Shown: positions 57,924 to 64,000 of the stretch, piece by piece | Numbering within the stretch: the stretch's first letter is position 1 | Layout: every line of letters starts with the position of its first letter | Assembly: GCF_001050035.1 (NCBI RefSeq) | Contig: NZ_CVTA01000064.1 | Coordinates: 178,879 to 242,878 of the forward strand | Direction: 5' to 3' | Length of the DNA stretch: 64,000 bases | Source of the DNA: Mycolicibacterium komanii | Lineage (GTDB): Bacteria > Actinomycetota > Actinomycetes > Mycobacteriales > Mycobacteriaceae | Notes under the pieces: generated by a model | What the model saw: only the letters and a program-made list of their open reading frames with translations | Databases searched by the model: none | Told to the model about the DNA's origin: nothing | Made by a program: the position numbers and the translations under genes

Positions 57924-58694
57924 ATGAGCGCATTTGTTACTGACGGACCGGACCTCCCCCTCACCGGGGAACGCACGGTTCCGGGACTCGCGGAGGAGAA
58001 CTACTGGTTCCGCCGCCACGAGGTCGTCTACGAGCGGATGGCGGACCGCTGCGCGGATCGCGACGTGCTCGAGGCGGGTTGCGGCGAGGGCTACGGAGCG
58101 AACCTGATCGCCGACGTGGCCCGCCGTGTGATCGGCCTCGACTACGACCAGACGACGGTCGAGCACGTCCGTGCGCGGTATCCGCGGGTGGACATGCGCC
58201 ACGGAAACCTCGCCGAACTGCCGCTCGCCGACGGCGCGGTCGATGTCGTCGTGAACTTCCAGGTCATCGAACACCTGTGGGATCAAGGACAATTCGTTCG
58301 CGAATGCCTGCGCGTGCTGCGGCCGGGCGGCTGCCTGCTGATGTCCACGCCGAACCGGATCACGTTCTCCCCCGGCCGCGATACGCCGATCAACCCGTTC
58401 CACACCCGCGAGCTGAACGCCGCCGAGCTGACCGACCTGCTGACGGGGGCCGGCTTCGCGGTCGACAGCGTGCTCGGCGTCTTCCACGGACCGCGGCTCG
58501 CCGAACTCGACGCCCGCCACGGTGGGTCGATCATCGACGCCCAGATCGCCCGGGCGCTGGCGGATGCGCCGTGGCCCGAGGATCTGCTCGCCGATGTCGC
58601 GTCGGTGCGCAGCGACGACTTCGATCTGGTCGACGCTCGCGATCGCAACATCGATGACAGCCTGGATCTGGTCGCGATCGCGGTGCGGCCATGA
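57924..58694 (+). CDS. SAM-dependent methyltransferase of the methylglucose lipopolysaccharide locus
   Basis: A 256-residue class I methyltransferase equivalent to Rv3030. The SAM motif is VLEAGCGEGYGANLIADVAR; VIEHLWDQGQFVRECLRVLR followed by PGGCLLMSTPNR is the usual post-motif region; GERTVPGLAEENYWFRRHEV is the N-terminal helix. In mycobacteria the gene is linked to methylation of glucose units in MGLP; which position it methylates is not settled by sequence. ATG at 57924. It overlaps the GH57 gene by ATGA. Confidence 0.87.
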   Translation: MSAFVTDGPDLPLTGERTVPGLAEENYWFRRHEVVYERMADRCADRDVLEAGCGEGYGANLIADVARRVIGLDYDQTTVEHVRARYPRVDMRHGNLAELPLADGAVDVVVNFQVIEHLWDQGQFVRECLRVLRPGGCLLMSTPNRITFSPGRDTPINPFHTRELNAAELTDLLTGAGFAVDSVLGVFHGPRLAELDARHGGSIIDAQIARALADAPWPEDLLADVASVRSDDFDLVDARDRNIDDSLDLVAIAVRP

Positions 58695-60250
58695 CCACCC
58701 CGGAGCCTGCCGACCCCGTACCGGGCTTTGATGTCGTCGACCCCGTACCGGGGATGTTCACCCTCGTCCTCCACACCCACCTGCCCTGGCTCGCCCACCA
58801 CGGACGTTGGCCCGTCGGCGAGGAATGGCTCTACCAGTCGTGGTCGGCGTCGTACCTGCCGCTCATGCGGGTCCTGCGCACGCTCGCGGCCGAGGGCCGT
58901 CGACATCAGCTGACACTGGGCATGACGCCCGTGGTGACCGCCCAACTCGACGACCCGTACTGCCTGACGGGTATGCACCACTGGCTGGCGAACTGGCAGC
59001 TGCGCGCGCTCGAAGCGACCACGCTTTCAGATCCGTTGCGGCAGTTCGGCCTTCGCGAGCATGCCGAGGCCGAGCAGGCGCTCGAGGATTTCGCCACGCT
59101 GTGGTCGCACGGCGGCAGCCCGCTGCTACGCGAGCTGATCGACGCCGAGACCATCGAACTGCTCGGCGGTCCGCTGGCGCATCCGTTCCAGCCGCTGCTC
59201 AACCCCAGGCTGCGCGAGTTCGCCCTGCGCGAGGGGCTCGCCGACGCCCGCTTGCGGTTCGCGCACACGCCGACCGGCATCTGGGCCCCGGAATGTGCCT
59301 ACGCCCCCGGGATGGAAACCGATTACGCCGCAGCGGGTGTCGGCCACTTCATGGTCGACGGGCCATCGCTGCACGGCGACACGGCGCTGGGCCGCCCCGT
59401 CGCTTCGTCCGATGTGATCGCGTTCGGCCGCGACCTCCACGTCAGCTATCGGGTGTGGTCGCCGAAATCCGGTTACCCCGGTCACGCCGCCTACCGCGAC
59501 TTTCACACCTATGACCACACGACCGGACTCAAGCCGGCCAGGGTCACCGGCCGCAACGTGCCGTCGGATGCCAAGGCGCCGTACGACCCCGAGCGGGCCG
59601 ACCGCGCGATCGACTCCCACGTCGCCGATTTCGTCGAGGTGGTCCGTCAGCGCCTGCATGACGAGAGCGAGCGCATCGGACGCCCCGCACACGTCATCGC
59701 CGCCTTCGACACCGAACTCTTCGGGCACTGGTGGTACGAGGGACCCGTGTGGCTCGAACGGGTGCTGCGCGCGCTGCCCGAGGCGGGTGTGCGCGTCGGC
59801 ACGCTGGCCGACGCCAAGGCCGGCGGTTTCATCGGCTCACCCGTCGAATTGCCGCCCAGCTCTTGGGGTTCCGGTAAGGACTGGCAGGTGTGGGCGGGCG
59901 AGCAGGTCGCCGATCTGGTGCAGTTGAACACCGAGGTCGTCGACACAGCGCTGACGACCGTCGAAAAAGCGCTCGGCGAGACCGACGCGCCCCCGGCTCG
60001 CAACTACGTCGCCGACCAGATCCTGCGCGAGACGCTGCTGACGGTGTCGAGCGACTGGCCGTTCATGGTCAGCAAGGATTCCGCGGCGGACTATGCGCGC
60101 TACCGCGCGCACCTGCACGCCCACGCCACCCGCGAGATCGCCGACGCCGCGGCGTCGGGTCGCCAGGAGCACGCGCAGCGCCTCGCCGCGGGATGGAACC
60201 GTGCCGACGGGTTGTTCGGCGCGCTGGACGCGCGGCGGTTACCGCGATGA
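58691..60250 (+). CDS. Glycoside hydrolase family 57 enzyme (alpha-glucan branching type)
   Basis: A 519-residue GH57 protein equivalent to Rv3031. Conserved regions: FTLVLHTHLPWLAHHGRWPV, GGPLAHPFQPLLN, GIWAPECAYAPGMETDY with the nucleophile glutamate, and AAFDTELFGHWWYEGPVWLE with the acid/base aspartate. GH57 relatives act as 1,4-alpha-glucan branching enzymes; here it would branch or shape the glucan of MGLP. ATGA overlap with the methyltransferase gene; the glycosyltransferase gene follows after 115 bases. Confidence 0.92.
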   Translation: MTTPEPADPVPGFDVVDPVPGMFTLVLHTHLPWLAHHGRWPVGEEWLYQSWSASYLPLMRVLRTLAAEGRRHQLTLGMTPVVTAQLDDPYCLTGMHHWLANWQLRALEATTLSDPLRQFGLREHAEAEQALEDFATLWSHGGSPLLRELIDAETIELLGGPLAHPFQPLLNPRLREFALREGLADARLRFAHTPTGIWAPECAYAPGMETDYAAAGVGHFMVDGPSLHGDTALGRPVASSDVIAFGRDLHVSYRVWSPKSGYPGHAAYRDFHTYDHTTGLKPARVTGRNVPSDAKAPYDPERADRAIDSHVADFVEVVRQRLHDESERIGRPAHVIAAFDTELFGHWWYEGPVWLERVLRALPEAGVRVGTLADAKAGGFIGSPVELPPSSWGSGKDWQVWAGEQVADLVQLNTEVVDTALTTVEKALGETDAPPARNYVADQILRETLLTVSSDWPFMVSKDSAADYARYRAHLHAHATREIADAAASGRQEHAQRLAAGWNRADGLFGALDARRLPR

Positions 60251-60365
60251 CGCCCTCCCCTTCCCCCGCGTGGCCCCCCGTGTCGGCTGGGGACGACCGT
60301 GGTTGCACACCGACACGCCGCAAAACCACAGCAATTCACGCACTCTCGACCCGCGGTGAGCGACC

Positions 60366-61607
60366 GTGAAAATCCTCATGGTGTCGTGGGAGTACCCGCC
60401 GGTCGTGGTGGGCGGACTCGGCCGACACGTGCATCACCTGGCCACCGCGCTCGCCGAGGCGGGCCACGAGATCGTCGTCCTGAGCCGCCGACCGTCCAAC
60501 ACGGATCCGAGCACGCACCCGACCACCGATGAGATCGCCGAAGGCGTGCGTGTCGTGGCAGCGGCGCACGACCCGCACGAGTTCGACTTCGGTAGCGACA
60601 TGATGGCGTGGACGTTGGCGATGGGCCACTCGATGGTCCGCACGGGTCTGACGCTGAAGACCCGCCGTGGCCGCCCGTGGCGGCCCGACGTCGTACACGC
60701 ACACGACTGGCTGGTCGCCCACCCCGCCATTGCCCTGGCCGAGTTCTTCGATGTGCCACTGGTTTCCACGATCCACGCCACCGAGGCCGGACGGCACTCC
60801 GGATGGGTGTCGGGTCGCATCAGCAGGCAGGTGCACGCGGTGGAGTCCTGGCTGGTGCACGAATCCGATTCGCTGATCACGTGTTCGGCGTCGATGCGCG
60901 ACGAGGTCTGTGAACTCTTCGGCCCCGGGCTGGCCGAGTCGTACGTCATCCGAAACGGAATCGACTGCGGGCATTGGCCGTTCGCGCAGCGACAGCCGCG
61001 GACGGGTCCCGCCCAACTGCTGTACCTGGGCCGCCTCGAGTACGAGAAGGGCATTCACGACGCGATCGCCGCCCTGCCCCGCATCCGACGCACGCATCCG
61101 GGCACGACACTGACGGTCGCCGGCGAAGGCACGCAACTGGATTGGCTGGTCGAGCAAGCGCGAAAGCACAAGGTGCTCAAGGCGACGTCCTTCGTCGGGC
61201 ACCTCGACCACGGCGCGCTGGTCGACCTGCTGCACACCGCCGACGCGGCCGTGCTGCCCAGCCACTACGAACCGTTCGGCATCGTCGCGCTGGAGGCCGC
61301 CGCGACCGGAATCCCGTTGGTGACTTCGAATGTCGGCGGCCTGGGGGAAGCCGTCATCAACGGCCAGACCGGAGTTTCGTACCCGCCGCGCGATGTCGCG
61401 GCGCTGGCCGCGGCGGTGCGCTCGGTGCTCGACGATCCGCACGCCGCCCAACAACGCGCGATCGCCGCCCGTGAGCGGCTCACCTCCGAATTCGAATGGC
61501 ACGCGATCGCCGACGAGACCGCTCAGGTGTATCTGGCCGCGAAGCGGCGGGAGCGCGAACCACACCGGCGCCGGCCCATCGTCGAGCACGCCCTGCCCGG
61601 CCGCTAG
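60366..61607 (+). CDS. GT4-family alpha-(1->4)-glucosyltransferase of MGLP/glycogen synthesis
   Basis: A 413-residue GT-B enzyme equivalent to Rv3032, which elongates alpha-1,4-glucans of MGLP and contributes to glycogen. N-terminus: KILMVSWEYPPVVVGGLGRH, then HDWLVAHPAIALAEFFDVPL. The donor site is SHYEPFGIVALEAAATGIPL with the E-x7-E pair, and KGIHDAIAALPRI. GTG start. The three genes from 57924 form the conserved MGLP locus, although this one has a longer gap before it. Confidence 0.93.
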   Translation: MKILMVSWEYPPVVVGGLGRHVHHLATALAEAGHEIVVLSRRPSNTDPSTHPTTDEIAEGVRVVAAAHDPHEFDFGSDMMAWTLAMGHSMVRTGLTLKTRRGRPWRPDVVHAHDWLVAHPAIALAEFFDVPLVSTIHATEAGRHSGWVSGRISRQVHAVESWLVHESDSLITCSASMRDEVCELFGPGLAESYVIRNGIDCGHWPFAQRQPRTGPAQLLYLGRLEYEKGIHDAIAALPRIRRTHPGTTLTVAGEGTQLDWLVEQARKHKVLKATSFVGHLDHGALVDLLHTADAAVLPSHYEPFGIVALEAAATGIPLVTSNVGGLGEAVINGQTGVSYPPRDVAALAAAVRSVLDDPHAAQQRAIAARERLTSEFEWHAIADETAQVYLAAKRREREPHRRRPIVEHALPGR

Positions 61608-61614
61608 ACGGCCG

Positions 61615-61638
61615 ATGGTTCGACCGGGGTCGAACCAT
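61615..61638. promoter_or_regulatory. Operator palindrome before the MFS exporter gene
   Basis: Perfect 11-base arms ATGGTTCGACC and GGTCGAACCAT with a 2-base centre. TAGCGT (61647-61652), a plausible -10, lies 8 bases downstream and the ATG at 61659, so the palindrome covers the -35 region. Likely bound by the ArsR-type regulator encoded at the end of the operon. Confidence 0.75.
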
Positions 61639-61658
61639 TTCCGACCTAGCGTGCGGAT

Positions 61659-63056
61659 ATGGGCTTCTACGGCATCCCTTTCCGCTCGGCACTCACCCTG
61701 GTCGCTGCGTATCTGGGGCTCTTCGTCGGCCTCATCGACGCCAACGCGGTCAACCTCGCACTGCCCGCGATCCGCGACGACCTCGGGGGCGGGGTGTCAG
61801 GCGCGCAGTGGACGATCGACGCGTACAACGTCGCGTTCGCCGCGCTGCTGCTGACCGCAGGATCGTTGGGCGACCGATTCGGCCGGCGCCGCCTTCTGCG
61901 GATTGGGCTGCTCGTGTTCGTCTCGGCGTCGGTCGCGTGCGCGCTCGCGCCGTCGCTGCCGCTGCTGCTGGTCGCCCGCACGCTGCAGGGCGTCGGTGCG
62001 GCGGTCATGCTCCCGCAGGGCCTGGCGATCACCGCCGCCGCGTCCCCCGACCCCGTCGAACGCGCCCGCGCGACCGCCGCGTGGGCCATGGCGGCCGCGA
62101 TGAGCACCGCCGTCGGCCCCATCCTCGGCGGGGTCCTCACCGATACCGCGGGCTGGCGCCAGATCTTCTGGCTCAACGCCCCCATCGGCGTCCTGGCCCT
62201 GGTGATGACGTACGCGTATCTACCGGAATCACGCGATCACCGTCCCGCCGGAATCGATTGGCGTGGGCGGGTTCTCGCGATTCTGGCGCTCGCCGCCCTG
62301 ACCGTCGCGCTGGTGGAGGGGCACACCATGTCGCCGGCGTCGCTGGTGACACTCGCGGTGGCCGCGGCGGCCCTTGTGGCGGCCTTCGTCGGCAGCCAAC
62401 GCCGGGCGCAGCACCCGATGCTGCCCCTCGCGATGTTCCGCAGCCGGCCGCTCGTCACCGCGTTGATCGCGACGTTCACGATGACGTTCGGCATCTACGG
62501 GCTGCTGCTCGTCAACAGCTTCGCCTTCCAGCAGCAGCGCGGGGCGAGCGCCCTCGCCACGGCATGGTGGTTCGTTCCGATGCCGCTGACGTACCTGGTG
62601 CTCATTCCGGTGGTGAACACGCTGACGCGGCGGACGAATCCGCGCATCCCGATGACCGCGGGCCTGACATTGATGGCGACGGGCCTGGGTGTCTACGCCT
62701 GCGTGGGTCCGCAGGCGAACATCTGGCTGCTCGAGGCCGCGTTCGTCCTCGCGGGCGCCGGGCTCGCCCTCAACACCGCCCCCGCGGTGGGGTTGGCGAT
62801 GTCGGCCATGCCGATACGGCGCAGCGGGCTGGCCTCGGGCGTGGTGAACCTCGCTCGGCTCGTGGGTATCACCGTCGGCGTAGCGTCGTTGGGGAGCATC
62901 ATGGCCGCGATCGACCACATCGGCGGCGTACGTGCCGCGCTGGCGCTCGGCGTGGCGGCCCTGCTGGTGGGTGCGCTGATCACCTATCGGTCGCGCCCCG
63001 CCACCTTCGAAAGAGGAAGGGAGGAGGTGCCATGCGTGACGGCACCGAGGTCGTGA
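61659..63056 (+). CDS. MFS drug exporter (DHA2/EmrB type)
   Basis: A 465-residue transporter with about 14 hydrophobic segments. It starts FRSALTLVAAYLGLFVGLID, followed by DANAVNLALPAIRDDL; QWTIDAYNVAFAALLLTAGS and LGDRFGRRRLLRIGL give motif A; VARTLQGVGAAVMLPQGLAI and GPILGGVLTDTAGWRQIFWL are antiporter motifs B and C. Proton-driven drug export is likely; substrate unknown. The ATG may be leaderless (-10 6 bases upstream). Its 3' end overlaps the regulator gene by 25 bases. Confidence 0.92.
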   Translation: MGFYGIPFRSALTLVAAYLGLFVGLIDANAVNLALPAIRDDLGGGVSGAQWTIDAYNVAFAALLLTAGSLGDRFGRRRLLRIGLLVFVSASVACALAPSLPLLLVARTLQGVGAAVMLPQGLAITAAASPDPVERARATAAWAMAAAMSTAVGPILGGVLTDTAGWRQIFWLNAPIGVLALVMTYAYLPESRDHRPAGIDWRGRVLAILALAALTVALVEGHTMSPASLVTLAVAAAALVAAFVGSQRRAQHPMLPLAMFRSRPLVTALIATFTMTFGIYGLLLVNSFAFQQQRGASALATAWWFVPMPLTYLVLIPVVNTLTRRTNPRIPMTAGLTLMATGLGVYACVGPQANIWLLEAAFVLAGAGLALNTAPAVGLAMSAMPIRRSGLASGVVNLARLVGITVGVASLGSIMAAIDHIGGVRAALALGVAALLVGALITYRSRPATFERGREEVPCVTAPRS

Positions 63057-63793
63057 CGGGCGACGTCGACATCGCCTCTCTCGCGTCGTTACTCTCCGAT
63101 CCGGCGCGCTGCAAGGTCCTGTTGGCACTCGACGACGGGCGCGCGCTGCCGGCCAGTGTGCTCGCCGACGAGGCCGGCGTCAGTCGATCCACCGCCAGCA
63201 GCCACCTCGCCAAACTCACCGACGCCGGACTGCTCTCGGTCGAGACGCACGGCCGAAACCGCTACTACCGGTTGGCCGGACGCGAGGTCGGCGAGCTGCT
63301 CGAACACCTCGGCCGGCTGGCGCCGATGCGCCCGGTGCGGTCGCTTCGCGAAGGCACCCGCGCGGCGCGGCTGCGCGCGGCCCGCACCTGCTACGACCAC
63401 CTCGCGGGCCGGCTCGGGGTCCAGTTGATGGGCAGTCTGCTCGAACGCGAGATCCTCGTCGGCGGCGACGGCCGATACGATCCGCGCCGCGACACACGCG
63501 ACGCGCTGAGCAGTCCCGGCTACGACATCCACTACGAGCTGACCGACGACGGGCGCGACTTCCTCGCCGGAATCGGTGTCGAGATACCGGACAGCAGAAG
63601 GCCTTTGGTCCGTTACTGCATCGACTGGACCGAGCAACGCCACCATGTCGCCGGCGGTCTGGGGCGCGCACTGCTCGAACGCTTCCTCGCGGCCGGATGG
63701 GTGACACGAGCGGCCCGGGGCCGAGGCGTCGCCGTGACCGACAGCGGTGGCCGGGCGTTCGCCGACCACTTCGGCATCCGGTGGCAGGGCTGA
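63032..63793 (+). CDS. ArsR-type winged-helix regulator of the MFS exporter
   Basis: A 253-residue regulator. The N-terminal ArsR helix-turn-helix is SLASLLSDPARCKVLLALDD and DEAGVSRSTASSHLAKLTDA, then LLSVETHGRNRYYRLAG as the wing. A second half with RAARTCYDHLAGRLGVQLMG is typical of long ArsR-type regulators that control transporters; it probably binds the drug ligand. The ATG has GGAGG 5 bases upstream and overlaps the exporter gene by 25 bases. Autoregulation through the palindrome at 61615 is likely. Confidence 0.87.
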   Translation: MRDGTEVVTGDVDIASLASLLSDPARCKVLLALDDGRALPASVLADEAGVSRSTASSHLAKLTDAGLLSVETHGRNRYYRLAGREVGELLEHLGRLAPMRPVRSLREGTRAARLRAARTCYDHLAGRLGVQLMGSLLEREILVGGDGRYDPRRDTRDALSSPGYDIHYELTDDGRDFLAGIGVEIPDSRRPLVRYCIDWTEQRHHVAGGLGRALLERFLAAGWVTRAARGRGVAVTDSGGRAFADHFGIRWQG

Positions 63794-63873
63794 TCGGAGG
63801 CTCCGTCGGCGAACCTGCCACGAAACATGCTGGGCGACAATCACGTCAGCGCCACCTGCTGGCCACGACGCCG

Positions 63874-63906
63874 ACTGGCGGGGATCGTCGTTTGATCCCC
63901 GCCAGT
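63874..63906. terminator. Bidirectional terminator hairpin
   Basis: Perfect 13-base arms ACTGGCGGGGATC and GATCCCCGCCAGT with a 7-base loop, between the regulator stop (63793) and the stop of the converging partial gene (63924). No T tract. Confidence 0.75.
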
Positions 63907-63923
63907 GGCGTTGTGTGCTCGGT

Positions 63924-64000
63924 TCAGAACAGGCCGGTGTCGACGGTGGTGCTCACATCGACGTCGGTGTTGACCTGACCGGAGTTGTCGGTCGAGTTGT
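63924..64000 (-). CDS. C-terminal fragment of a Thr/Asp/Val-rich protein
   Basis: The gene enters from the right edge and ends with TGA. The visible end reads NSTDNSGQVNTDVDVSTTVD, then TGLF. It is polar and low in complexity, as in some exported mycobacterial proteins. No family can be assigned from 25 residues. A strong hairpin lies just beyond the stop, which supports a true gene end. Confidence 0.5.
   Translation of the reverse strand, partial: NSTDNSGQVNTDVDVSTTVDTGLF

Overview
This window looks like chromosome from a pigmented, probably fast-growing actinobacterium of the Mycobacterium/Mycolicibacterium group. DNA is GC-rich, GTG and TTG starts are frequent, and the gene order follows the Mycobacterium tuberculosis segment from thiL (Rv2977c) to Rv3032 almost step by step (M. 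tuberculosis equivalents are given from memory). No insertion sequence, prophage, CRISPR array or rRNA gene was seen.

Layout. 1-9 kb: end of thiL, an AsnC-type ligand-binding protein, a DUF3515 membrane protein, ddl, a PLP gamma-family enzyme, gpsA, the F420 gene fbiD/cofC, ppk1, mutT1 and hupB. 9-19 kb: leuCD with a divergent IclR regulator, tRNA-Glu and tRNA-Gln, gltX, an FAH-family enzyme, two membrane proteins, leuB and serA. 19-31 kb: an FAD oxidoreductase, then an eight-gene, nearly gapless carotenoid operon (crtE, crtI, crtB, crtYc, crtYd, a methyltransferase, crtU, a Rieske oxygenase), two small stress-type genes, and on the other strand idi and a MerR regulator with a B12-binding-like domain. 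This block replaces the Rv2998-Rv3000 interval of M. tuberculosis. 31-35 kb: the ilvBNC operon, with a leader peptide and attenuator. 35-46 kb: cfp6, doxX, lppZ, gatCAB genes, pfkA, ligA and small genes. 46-57 kb: an acyl-CoA ligase, a low-complexity secreted protein, an ArsR/SRPBCC pair, lpqA, iscS-mnmA, a nitroreductase with an NmrA-like protein, and etfBA. 58-64 kb: the methylglucose lipopolysaccharide genes (methyltransferase, GH57, glycosyltransferase), then an MFS exporter with its ArsR-type regulator.

How the genes work together. Branched-chain amino acid synthesis is spread across three loci (leuCD, leuB, ilvBNC), with an IclR regulator beside leuC and transcription attenuation at ilvB. 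The carotenoid genes, with idi supplying DMAPP, encode the route GGPP to phytoene to lycopene to beta-carotene to an aromatic (isorenieratene-type) carotenoid, with two possible tailoring enzymes. The likely control layer combines a B12-fold MerR protein and SigF-like promoter elements.

The most notable non-coding structure is: the leader peptide/attenuator before ilvB; perfect palindromic operators beside three regulators (MarR, ArsR and the ArsR-type regulator of the MFS exporter); a consensus SigF promoter before the DUF2945/DUF3140 pair; and long-arm inverted repeats at gene ends, three of which share a core sequence.
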